Source: JABDIY01 sp963803845
Lineage (GTDB): Bacteria > Actinomycetota > Acidimicrobiia > Acidimicrobiales > SZUA-35
Length of the DNA stretch: 64,000 bases
Assembly: GCA_963803845.1 (NCBI GenBank)
Contig: CAWDNZ010000004.1
Span: forward strand, 1,488,001 to 1,552,000
Direction of reading: 5' to 3'
In this document: positions 1-7,035 of the stretch, one piece after another
Numbering within the stretch: the first letter of the stretch is position 1
Layout of the letters: each line of letters begins with the position of its first letter
Program-made: the position numbers and the translations under genes
Notes under the pieces: model-generated
The model's database searches: none
What the model was told of the DNA's origin: nothing
What the model saw: only the letters and a program-made list of their open reading frames with translations

Positions 1-392
1 CCACCGGTAGTGCTGACCGAGGTAACGAGACCCGGTGTTGACCAGAGGGGTTCAAGGAACGTGTCCGGCATCGATGAATTGCGAGTGGTGATCGTCATGG
101 TGGGGCCCGCGTCGTAGCGGAATACGCCATAGAGGAATCCGATGCCACCCGCCAAACCAAAAACCATGGCTTCGCTCAGCGGCTCGCCATTCGGTCCCTG
201 TACCCCGGCGGCATTGAGGGCGTTGGTGGCCGCGGCGACATCTGACTGTTGTCCGCCGATCCACTGAACGTTGGAGCGGCGGCGTGGCTCTGATCGTCGC
301 TGCAGAACGGCGGCCCGGGCGGTGGTGTAGCGCTCGTTATTTCGCTTCATTCGGTCACGGATCTCGCCCTTGAGGGTGCGTTGCTTGGTCAT
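1..392 (-). CDS. BtrH_N domain protein, N-terminal part (runs off window)
   Basis: The minus-strand frame is open from an ATG at 392 to the window edge, so about 130 residues are visible and the C-terminus is missing. After a basic N-terminus comes a Gln-rich stretch and then a motif of the form LSEAMVFGLAGGIGFLYGVF. That fits the N-terminal domain of BtrH-like proteins (butirosin biosynthesis protein H; often paired with DUF4872), which are cysteine-peptidase-fold acyltransferases. The usual leading Cys is not seen here, so the activity is uncertain. It is divergent from dnaE2. The roughly 290-bp gap between them holds only the LexA-type box and promoter described separately. Confidence 0.6.
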   Translation of the reverse strand, partial: MTKQRTLKGEIRDRMKRNNERYTTARAAVLQRRSEPRRRSNVQWIGGQQSDVAAATNALNAAGVQGPNGEPLSEAMVFGLAGGIGFLYGVFRYDAGPTMTITTRNSSMPDTFLEPLWSTPGLVTSVSTTG

Positions 393-645
393 CTCTACTA
401 CTTTCTGGCTGCGCCACCTCCGACCGCCCTCGCATTCGGTGTCGCGGCCATCAAGAGGCAAGAGAGTGCTGCGAAACCGAGTGGAAGAGGCGTGCTCTCC
501 TTTGCCCAAACGACGCTGACGGGCGGGTCAACAACCAGGGTTCGGCGACACCCGATCGCCAACAAAAGCCTAGCCCAAACTTCTCGTCTGGTCGGCAGGG
601 GAGGAAACGGTGGGGTCCAGATCCAAGAGGCCTGTTTCTGGACAT

Positions 646-668
646 AGCGAACAAACGTTCGCTATCAT
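646..668 (+). promoter_or_regulatory. LexA (SOS) box abutting the -10 of dnaE2
   Basis: Positions 646-663 form a perfect inverted repeat AGCGAAC-N4-GTTCGCT, matching the actinobacterial/Gram-positive LexA site (CGAAC-N4-GTTCG). It is directly followed by TATCAT at 663-668, a TANNNT -10 box, 10 nt before the ATG at 679. Bound LexA would therefore cover the promoter. The site also decides the dnaE2 start: an in-frame ATG at 610 would place the operator inside the gene. Confidence 0.85.
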
Positions 669-678
669 CGTTTCCCTT

Positions 679-3600
679 ATGGGATGGATGAACCCACCGA
701 TGCCGTGGCGGGAGATCGAGCGTAAGCTCAGCGACGGCCGTCCGCTACAACGCGAAGATTTCCCTGCCTGGGCCGATGGCGGCGACAGCCCGGCGTGGAG
801 TCGCAAACGGGAGTCATTTGAGCCAGACCGTTCAATCGCTCCGGTGCCTGGGGCCACGCCTTATGCCGAGCTTCACTGTCACTCCAGCTTCAGTTTTCTC
901 GACGGTGCCTCAGATCCCGAGGCCCTGGTGGAGGAGGCCGCCCGGCTGGGCTTGAGCGCCTTGGCCATAACCGACCACGACGGCTTTTATGCCGTTCCCC
1001 GCTTCGCTCAGGCGGCCCGAACTATTGGACTCCCCACAATCTTCGGTGCGGAACTGACCCTCGGCCATTCCCGCCCCCCGACGTCTGGTGCCCTCCCCGA
1101 GCCGGATCCCCACGGTGCCCACCTGTTGGTGTTGGCCAAGGATCCCATTGGTTATGCCGCCTTGGCCCGGGTGATCAGCGAGTCACAGTTGGCGGGGGAG
1201 AAGACCGCTCCCAACATGGTTTTCACCGACATCGCCACCTGGCTCAAACCCGGCGAAGCCCAGCATCTCGTGGCCCTCACCGGTTGCCGGAAAGGGATGG
1301 TGCCGGCGGCGTTGGAAGCTCACGGACCATCAGCTGCCGATCGAGAAATGTCTGAATTGGTGAACCTCTTCGGACCCTCGAACGTGTTTGTTGAGCTGTG
1401 GGACCACGGTTCGCCTCTCGACTCGGTTCGCAACGATGCACTGGTGCAACTGGCCTACCGGCGCAATCTGGGAATTCTTGCCACCAACAACGTGCACTAT
1501 GCAACACCAAACAAGCATCGGCTGGCGGCAGCGATGGCCGCGGTGCGGGCCCGTTCGTCGCTGGATGACATCGTGGGATGGCTGCCGCCTTCGGCCGGAG
1601 CACATCTTCGGTCTGGTGCCGAACAGACCCGCCGCTTTGCCCGCTATCCCGGGGCGGTGGAACTGGCAGCCCAGGTGGGTTTGGACTGTGCCTTCGACTT
1701 GGCTCTCGTAGCCCCCGCTCTTCCGCCCTATCCCACCCCCAATGGGATGGACGAGATGGCTTTTCTCCGGCATTTGGTGGAGGAGGCCGGCGTTTATCGT
1801 TATGGCAGTAGGGGTGATGAATTTGTGTCCGGTGCGTGGAAACAGCTGGACCACGAACTTGACCTGATCGAACATCTTGGTTTCGCCGGCTACTTCTTGG
1901 TGGTGTGGGACATCGTGGAGTTTTGTAGACGGTCGGACATTCTGTGTCAGGGAAGGGGGAGCGCGGCAAACTCTGCGGTCTGCTATGTGCTGGGGATCAC
2001 CAAGGCTGATGCGGTGAGTCTGGGGCTGCTGTTCGAACGGTTCCTCGCTCCTGAACGTGATGGCCCGCCCGATATCGACCTCGACATCGAATCCGACCGG
2101 CGGGAGGAGGCCATCCAATACGTGTATGAACGACATGGCCGTCGCCATGCCGCTCAGGTGGCCAACGTGATCACTTACCGAGCTAAGTCAGCTGTGCGCG
2201 ATGCTGCCAAAGCCCTCGGTTATGCCCCCGGCCAACAAGACGCCTTCTCCAAGAGCATCGACCGATCCGGTCTCTCTCATGCCGCCGCTCGCCGTCGCTC
2301 GGCTGAGCCTCGCTCTGGGTCGCTTCGGTCTCGCTCCGCTCAATCAATGTGTGGGTGTGATGCGTGCTGCTCCGTCCCTCCGCAGCCTTGTGTTGGTTCT
2401 GATGCCGCCGCTCGCCGTCGCTCGGAGGGAGTTATGCGTGAACACCAGAAGACCACTGATCCCGAACTTCCGGACGATGTTTTGGAATTGGCACTCGAGT
2501 TCGAGGACCTACCTCGGCATTTGGGGATTCACTCTGGCGGGATGGTGATGTGTGATCGTCCGGTAATCGAGGTGTGCCCGGTGGAGTGGGGGCGGATGAA
2601 GGACCGCACCGTTCTTCAATGGGACAAAGAGGATTGTGCAATCGCCGGGCTGGTGAAGTTCGACCTCCTTGGTCTTGGCATGCTGAGTGCCCTCCACTAC
2701 GCCATCGACATGATCGAGGAGTATCACGGCACCCGTATTGACCTGGCTGCTCTTCCTCAGGAAGACGAGGTCTATGAGATGCTCTGTCGGGCTGATTCGG
2801 TTGGGGTGTTTCAGGTGGAGTCTCGGGCGCAAATGAGCACTCTGCCGCGGCTCAAGCCCCGCAATTTCTATGACCTTGTGGTGGAGATTGCTTTGATTCG
2901 GCCCGGACCTATTCAAGGTGGCTCGGTCCATCCATATATTCGCAGACGCAATGGAGAGGAGCCGGTGACCTACCTGCACCCACTGCTGAAACCGGCGTTG
3001 GAGAAGACCCTGGGAATCCCGCTATTTCAGGAACAGCTCATGCAGATGGCGATCGATGTTTCCGGGTTCACCCCGTCCGAGGCCGATGAACTACGGCGGG
3101 CGATGGGCTCCAAACGCAGCGTGAAACGAATGCTGCAGCTCCAGGAACGGCTGTATGCCGGTATGACCGAACGGGAGGTGGAGCCCGATGTGCAGGAACA
3201 GATCTGGGTCAAGCTCGTAGCATTCGCCAACTACGGTTTCCCCGAGAGTCACTCCATCTCTTTTGCATATCTGGTGTATGCCTCCAGTTGGATCAAGCTT
3301 CACTATCCAGCGGCGTTTTGTGCGGCACTGCTGAACGCCCAGCCGATGGGTTTTTATTCACCTCATTCGCTGGTGCAGGACGCCCGCCGCCATGGAGTTG
3401 CCACCCTCAGCCCCGACATCAATGCTTCGGCCGCAGATGCGCAGTTGGTAGAGCCTGCGGCGCAATCCGCTGGCGTTAACGCATCACTCCCTCCGGGGGC
3501 CGTTCCGCCGGCCACGGAGGCCTCGCCTGTCCGGCGCTCCATTAGCTCACTCGACAGTCTCAGCTCGGACTGCTCTACGGGCATCCTCCCTCCGGGGGCC

Positions 3601-4815
3601 GTTCCGCCGGCCACGGAGGCCTCGCCTGTCCGGCGCTCCATTAGCTCACTCGACAGTCTCAGCTCGGACTGCTCTACGGGCATCCTCCCTCCGGGGGCCG
3701 TTCCGCCGGCCACGGAGGCCTCGCCTGTCCGGCGCTCCATTAGCTCACTCGACAGTCTCAGCTCGGACTGCTCTACGGGCATCCTCCCTCCGGGGGCCGT
3801 TCCGCCGGCCACGGAGGCCTCGCCTGTCCGGCGCTCCATTAGCTCACTCGACAGTCTCAGCTCGGACTGCTCTACGGGCATCCTCCCTCCGGGGGCCGAA
3901 TCTCAGGCCTCCGCTCGCCTTCGCTCGTCCCTCGCTCCCGGGTCGCTTCGGTCTCGCTCCGCTCAATCAGGTTGTTCATGTGACCGGTGCTGCTCCGTCC
4001 CTCCGCAACCTCAGGAGGCCTTTGAGCATCTGCCGGCGGCACAAGCTTCCTGTCCGAAGGCCCTATCAGCACTTGGGGCCGCTACGTGGCCGCATCAGTT
4101 CGACCACGGGTGGGCAGTGCGGTTGGGAATCGGGTCGGTGCGGGGGATCGGTGAAGATATGGCCGAAACCATCGCCACCAACCGGCCTTACACATCGATC
4201 GAACAGTTGGTTCGTAAAACCGGCGTTACCAAAGAGCAGGTAGAGGCCATGGCTACCGCTGGCTGCTTCGATTCCTTCGGCTCGGATCGCCGCCAAGCCC
4301 TCTGGACCGCCGGAGCGGTTGCTGCTGCTAACAAGCCCAACACGTTGCCCGGAATTGTTACCGGAGTTCATGCTCCCCAACTGCCAGGGATGGGTGAACA
4401 AGAGGAGGCATTGGCCGATTTGTGGGCGACCGGTGTGGCGGCTGAAGGTCACCCAACGATTTTCCTGCGTCCTGATTTGGACAGAATGGGCGCTCTTCGA
4501 GCAACCGAGTTGGCATCGGTGGAACACGGTCGGAAAGTGATGATCGGGGGAGTGGTGACCCATCGACAGCGGCCCGCAACGGCATCAGGGGTCACGTTCA
4601 TGGGTCTCGAGGATGAGACGGGGTTGATGAACGTAGTGGTGAGTGTGGGCTGTTGGGCTCGTTTCAAAAGGGTTGCGCGGAACAACCCTGCGCTCATCAT
4701 TCGGGGCCGGCTGGAACGGACCGAAACCGGAGCCACCCCGGTGATCAATATTGTGGCCGAGAGAATGGATCCCCTGAAGATTGGTGCCGCCTCGATGAGC
4801 CGAGATTTCCGCTAG
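679..4815 (+). CDS. dnaE2: Error-prone DNA polymerase III alpha subunit DnaE2 (ImuC) with two in-frame insertions
   Basis: Damage-inducible translesion polymerase of the C family. The start MGWMNPPMPW resembles mycobacterial DnaE2. A PHP domain begins near residue 63 (ELHCHSSFSFLDG, then ITDHDGFY), the polymerase metal-binding motif PPDIDLDIE lies near residue 465, and GIHSGGMV, VGVFQVESRAQM and RPGPIQGGSVHPYIRRRNG follow. Helix-hairpin-helix and OB-fold regions come next, and the C-terminus SRDFR is conserved. The protein has 1378 residues where about 1050-1100 is usual. The excess is two Ser/Arg/Pro-rich segments, about residues 532-585 and 925-1130, built from nucleotide repeats (separate entries), without a stop or frameshift. 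No imuA or imuB lies nearby. Whether the polymerase is active cannot be told, but all visible core motifs are intact. Confidence 0.93.
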   Translation: MGWMNPPMPWREIERKLSDGRPLQREDFPAWADGGDSPAWSRKRESFEPDRSIAPVPGATPYAELHCHSSFSFLDGASDPEALVEEAARLGLSALAITDHDGFYAVPRFAQAARTIGLPTIFGAELTLGHSRPPTSGALPEPDPHGAHLLVLAKDPIGYAALARVISESQLAGEKTAPNMVFTDIATWLKPGEAQHLVALTGCRKGMVPAALEAHGPSAADREMSELVNLFGPSNVFVELWDHGSPLDSVRNDALVQLAYRRNLGILATNNVHYATPNKHRLAAAMAAVRARSSLDDIVGWLPPSAGAHLRSGAEQTRRFARYPGAVELAAQVGLDCAFDLALVAPALPPYPTPNGMDEMAFLRHLVEEAGVYRYGSRGDEFVSGAWKQLDHELDLIEHLGFAGYFLVVWDIVEFCRRSDILCQGRGSAANSAVCYVLGITKADAVSLGLLFERFLAPERDGPPDIDLDIESDRREEAIQYVYERHGRRHAAQVANVITYRAKSAVRDAAKALGYAPGQQDAFSKSIDRSGLSHAAARRRSAEPRSGSLRSRSAQSMCGCDACCSVPPQPCVGSDAAARRRSEGVMREHQKTTDPELPDDVLELALEFEDLPRHLGIHSGGMVMCDRPVIEVCPVEWGRMKDRTVLQWDKEDCAIAGLVKFDLLGLGMLSALHYAIDMIEEYHGTRIDLAALPQEDEVYEMLCRADSVGVFQVESRAQMSTLPRLKPRNFYDLVVEIALIRPGPIQGGSVHPYIRRRNGEEPVTYLHPLLKPALEKTLGIPLFQEQLMQMAIDVSGFTPSEADELRRAMGSKRSVKRMLQLQERLYAGMTEREVEPDVQEQIWVKLVAFANYGFPESHSISFAYLVYASSWIKLHYPAAFCAALLNAQPMGFYSPHSLVQDARRHGVATLSPDINASAADAQLVEPAAQSAGVNASLPPGAVPPATEASPVRRSISSLDSLSSDCSTGILPPGAVPPATEASPVRRSISSLDSLSSDCSTGILPPGAVPPATEASPVRRSISSLDSLSSDCSTGILPPGAVPPATEASPVRRSISSLDSLSSDCSTGILPPGAESQASARLRSSLAPGSLRSRSAQSGCSCDRCCSVPPQPQEAFEHLPAAQASCPKALSALGAATWPHQFDHGWAVRLGIGSVRGIGEDMAETIATNRPYTSIEQLVRKTGVTKEQVEAMATAGCFDSFGSDRRQALWTAGAVAAANKPNTLPGIVTGVHAPQLPGMGEQEEALADLWATGVAAEGHPTIFLRPDLDRMGALRATELASVEHGRKVMIGGVVTHRQRPATASGVTFMGLEDETGLMNVVVSVGCWARFKRVARNNPALIIRGRLERTETGATPVINIVAERMDPLKIGAASMSRDFR
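2279..2425 (+). repeat. In-frame repetitive insert 1 in dnaE2
   Basis: This stretch separates two conserved parts of DnaE2 (after FSKSIDR and before LPDDVLELALEF). A 24-bp exact direct repeat lies at 2279-2302 and 2402-2425, exactly 123 bp (41 codons) apart. Between them, 2281-2388 is a diverged copy of the element at 3907-4011: 30 nt are identical (2317-2346 versus 3940-3969), as is a block of about 20 nt near the end. Both copies are read in the same codon phase and give a SLRSRSAQS segment followed by C-x-C-D-x-C-C-S-V-P-P-Q-P. Confidence 0.85.
3487..3897 (+). repeat. Four perfect 99-bp tandem repeats plus partial fifth, in frame in dnaE2
   Basis: Units start at 3487, 3586, 3685 and 3784, and a truncated fifth starts at 3883. 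The four full units appear identical. Each encodes 33 residues (LPPGAVPPATEASPV then RRSISSLDSLSSDCSTGI), so copy number can change without breaking the frame. Each unit also has a stem-capable segment, CCTCCGGGGGCC facing GGCCACGGAGG across 8 nt. Identity between units implies recent expansion. Confidence 0.95.
3907..4011 (+). repeat. Second copy of the dispersed element in dnaE2
   Basis: This 105-bp segment follows the 99-bp array and is homologous to 2281-2388, as described for insert 1. Both begin at codon position 1 of dnaE2. It encodes LRSRSAQS and then a four-cysteine motif (GCSCDRCCSVPPQP). The variation between copies is mostly substitutions and in-frame length changes. Confidence 0.85.
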
Positions 4816-4825
4816 CTTCAAGTGC

Positions 4826-5074
4826 ATGGGGCTTCTCCGCAACACCGTTTCTCGCCGGTTTCCTGTTCTTACCCGCATCGCCGATCTTGCGTTGGTCGGT
4901 GGCTTGGTACTTCGATTCGCCAACCGGCGGGGACTCATCAGCGACGAAACGGCCGCAAAGCTTGGAGCTCCAAGCAGCCCCGGCGGAACCGGTGTCTCGA
5001 TCAGCGAGATGGCATTGGTCGGTGCAGCAACCCTGCGCTTGATAAAAGCTGCCAAAACCCGCGCCCGCCGCTAG
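4826..5074 (+). CDS. Small hypothetical protein (82 aa)
   Basis: A basic 82-residue protein follows dnaE2 by 10 nt. It has two short hydrophobic stretches (ADLALVGGLVLRF and MALVGAATLRLI) separated by a Gly/Ser/Pro linker, which suggests membrane association. There is no Shine-Dalgarno, but TAGCTT at 4813-4818, overlapping the dnaE2 stop, lies 7 nt before the ATG as in leaderless genes. It may therefore be transcribed apart from the SOS promoter as well as by read-through. I do not recognise the family. Confidence 0.6.
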   Translation: MGLLRNTVSRRFPVLTRIADLALVGGLVLRFANRRGLISDETAAKLGAPSSPGGTGVSISEMALVGAATLRLIKAAKTRARR

Positions 5075-5103
5075 GACCTAAACCTTCATCGACGGCCAGA
5101 TGG

Positions 5104-5151
5104 AGGGTGGCAGATGAGGTTTGCGCTGGCGTTATTGTGGGCTGCCACCCT
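5104..5151. terminator. Inverted repeat between convergent genes
   Basis: Arms AGGGTGGCAG (5104-5113) and CTGCCACCCT (5142-5151) are perfectly complementary, with a 28-nt loop. It sits between the end of the 82-aa gene (+) and the end of the Nudix gene (-), where a bidirectional terminator is expected. The loop is long and there is no clear U-tract, so this is tentative. Confidence 0.35.
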
Positions 5152-5173
5152 CTGCTCCTTCACGGTAGACGAG

Positions 5174-5983
5174 TCAGAGATAGAGCCGAATATGACCCTT
5201 TTCGATGAGGCCGCTGGCGCTGTCGTAGCCCTCATCGCCAGGTAAGAGCACTCGGTACTCGCCTTCTGGATCTGCCACACGAATGGTCTGGTACGGACGG
5301 CATTCTGCGGCCACGTCCATCACATGTTCGACAGAGGAAAACCGCTCCAGTGTCCGCAGCATGCGAATTGTGGGTGAGATCATCCCGAAGCTGCCGGTGG
5401 CGTGATGGGACAGTGCCTGGATTGGATTCACCCATTTCAGGTCCACGATTTCACCGTCGTCGTGGATAGCTTCCTGTCCTTCCGGCATTCGAGCAACGAA
5501 GAAGCGGGCATCGAAACGGCGAGGTGGCCCCAGCGGCGTGATGAACCGAGCCACTTCCTGCACCAACGAGCAATCGAAGCGAACATCATGTTGCTTCACC
5601 AACGACGCAAACGAATCGGGAGAGGCCCGTAGTTCAATGGCGAGATCCTCCACGGCCATCCCCGGAGATTCTCCCAGTAGGATCGTGGATTCCTCCAGCA
5701 CCTCGCGGGCGGCAGCCACCCACCACGCCAACCCGCCTTCGTCCACCTCGAGTCGGCGAGAAGCCTCTACGTCGGTCAGGCGGTCGCAGGAGGCGAAGAG
5801 CGACGAATCGAAATCGGCGGAGTCCACTCGACCGCCGGGAAAGACCCAGGCATCGGGTGCGAAGGCCACCGTGGTGGTACGGCGAGCCATGAGTACCTGC
5901 AGGTCAGGGTGATCTCGCAAGAGCAGCACCGTGGCCGCAGGACTGACGGGCACACTATGGGCGCTGAACTCATCGGCTACCAC
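5174..5983 (-). CDS. Nudix hydrolase (NUDT19/CoA-pyrophosphatase-like)
   Basis: A 269-residue Nudix protein. The Nudix box is split by a long insertion, as in the NUDT7/NUDT19 group: FPGGRVDSADFD near residue 50, then AAAREVLEEST near residue 95. The N-terminus (AATVLLLRD, VLMARRT) is the usual first Nudix strand. Members hydrolyse nucleoside diphosphates linked to another group, often CoA esters; the substrate here is unknown. The GTG start at 5983 is supported by TAGGAT (minus strand, 5990-5995) 6 nt upstream, which implies a leaderless transcript. The large stem-loop at 6126-6246 lies upstream. Confidence 0.85.
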   Translation of the reverse strand: MVADEFSAHSVPVSPAATVLLLRDHPDLQVLMARRTTTVAFAPDAWVFPGGRVDSADFDSSLFASCDRLTDVEASRRLEVDEGGLAWWVAAAREVLEESTILLGESPGMAVEDLAIELRASPDSFASLVKQHDVRFDCSLVQEVARFITPLGPPRRFDARFFVARMPEGQEAIHDDGEIVDLKWVNPIQALSHHATGSFGMISPTIRMLRTLERFSSVEHVMDVAAECRPYQTIRVADPEGEYRVLLPGDEGYDSASGLIEKGHIRLYL

Positions 5984-5989
5984 CGCAAA

Positions 5990-5995
5990 ATCCTA
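5990..5995 (-). promoter_or_regulatory. Leaderless -10 box (TAGGAT) of the Nudix gene
   Basis: TAGGAT fits TANNNT and ends 6 nt before the GTG at 5983. No Shine-Dalgarno is present, so transcription probably starts at the start codon. Confidence 0.5.
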
Positions 5996-6125
5996 GCCGT
6001 GGTCAGAAGCACTAGCGGTTCGATGCAACAGGCGGAACTGCTCCGCCCAACAGGGAGAATTCCCCTTCTCCAAGTGAGATATCCCCACTTACAGTAGGCA
6101 CAAGACCCGGATGCCGCCGGGTTGT

Positions 6126-6246
6126 CTGTACAGTCCCGGTTCGGTTGGCCTGGGGTCTCCTTGAGAGCCGAGCGAGTTTCATCTCGATGGGTGCGAGAGT
6201 CCTTCGCTCGGTCTCAGTGCCATATGGCCGAACCGGGACTGTCGCA
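6126..6246. other. Long imperfect stem-loop element in a 363-bp gene-free gap
   Basis: The gap 5984-6346 has no convincing gene. It holds a perfect 15-bp inverted repeat, 6130-6144 and 6228-6242 (arm ACAGTCCCGGTTCGG), which extends outwards with TCTG/CAGA. A second inner stem pairs a GAGAGCCGAGCGA-like arm (about 6162-6175) with TCGCTCGGTCTC (about 6204-6215), and a small CTCG/CGAG pair sits at the tip. A separate hairpin, ACCCGG-N6-CCGGGT, lies beside it near 6105-6122. It could be a structured RNA or cis-element ahead of the Nudix gene, or a MITE-like palindromic repeat. I do not recognise an Rfam family. Confidence 0.6.
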
Positions 6247-6346
6247 GACGTCAAAATTGCAGGGGCGCTCGGTCGAGTGAGGCGGGTCGCTCTGACCGGC
6301 CGAGCGCACTGAAGTCGGGTCTTTCAGAGACGTTTGTGTTGGGGGA

Positions 6347-6994
6347 TCAGCCGCTGGTACTTGTGATGCGCATCAGCACGGTCGCAGAGTCCACTGAGCG
6401 AGCCGCCAACTCATCCCAGGCCGTGTTTCCAGGGGCGCCGGGGGAAATCTCCGATGGTCGATCCAGGGCATAGAGCCGGAATTGCAGGTCACGCCGCCCA
6501 TTCTGGAAACTCTCCAGACACGGGTTTCCCCAGCCGGGCTGGCCGTAGTCGTTCAGCGTCTCGAAAGAACCGCCCGGAAGGTCGCCTTGCAGCAGCTCCC
6601 CGGCAGCCGGATTCAATCCGGCCATGAGCCAAAGCAGTAGTGGGTTTTCCGGATCGGTCTGATCACTCAGGGTGATGCCGAGCTCCGCGGTACCGGCGGG
6701 AAGGTTGGACCATTCGAATCCGGGATGCAGGTTGTCGCCCGCACAGGTCGCCGAAACCGGTGTCTCACCTCCGGCGCCGAAATCCGGTGACGAAAAGGTC
6801 ATCCCGTCGATCCCAACGCCTTGGTCTGGGGCCGAGGTTGGCGGGAGCGGACGAGTTGTGGTCGTCTGCCACGGCTGGGCCGCCGCCAGTTCCTTGCCGT
6901 CGTCTGCGCAACCGCTGGCAACGAGGAGCAGAATCCCCAGGACCGGAACCATGACAGCACGCCTCAGACAAACCGAATACATCAGGTCAGACAT
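6347..6994 (-). CDS. PEBP-family (YbhB/YbcL-like) lipoprotein
   Basis: The signal peptide ends in a lipobox (LLLVASGC), so the protein is probably a membrane-anchored lipoprotein. A Thr/Pro linker follows. The rest fits the bacterial phosphatidylethanolamine-binding / Raf-kinase-inhibitor-like fold: F-to-GGETPVSATCAGDNLHPGFEWSNLP, then a DPENPLLLWLMAGLNP region and a late GNPC plus FRLYALD motif. The ligand is unknown. Several ATGs could start it (6994, 6982, 6952); all keep the lipobox. It is divergent from the MgtE-like gene. Confidence 0.8.
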   Translation of the reverse strand: MSDLMYSVCLRRAVMVPVLGILLLVASGCADDGKELAAAQPWQTTTTRPLPPTSAPDQGVGIDGMTFSSPDFGAGGETPVSATCAGDNLHPGFEWSNLPAGTAELGITLSDQTDPENPLLLWLMAGLNPAAGELLQGDLPGGSFETLNDYGQPGWGNPCLESFQNGRRDLQFRLYALDRPSEISPGAPGNTAWDELAARSVDSATVLMRITSTSG

Positions 6995-7022
6995 TAGTGC
7001 GGATCAGGCATCGGCCGCGGTC

Positions 7023-7028
7023 TACCCT
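7023..7028 (+). promoter_or_regulatory. Leaderless -10 box (TACCCT) of the MgtE-like gene
   Basis: TACCCT fits TANNNT and ends 7 nt before a GTG at 7036. This is the reason for choosing that start over the in-frame ATG at 6997, which would nearly touch the divergent lipoprotein start. Confidence 0.5.
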
Positions 7029-7035
7029 CGCTTGC

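Noticed and set aside
610..678. Earlier ATG for dnaE2 at 610
   Set aside because: It would put the LexA box and -10 inside the gene, and MGWMNPP at 679 matches family N-termini.
3363..3881. Minus-strand frame with tandem repeated protein units opposite dnaE2
   Set aside because: The repeats derive from the 99-bp units in dnaE2; the upstream part has no coding character or start signal.
3487..3897. Possible CRISPR array in dnaE2
   Set aside because: The repeats are 99 bp, identical and directly adjacent with no unique spacers, and they are translated in frame within dnaE2.
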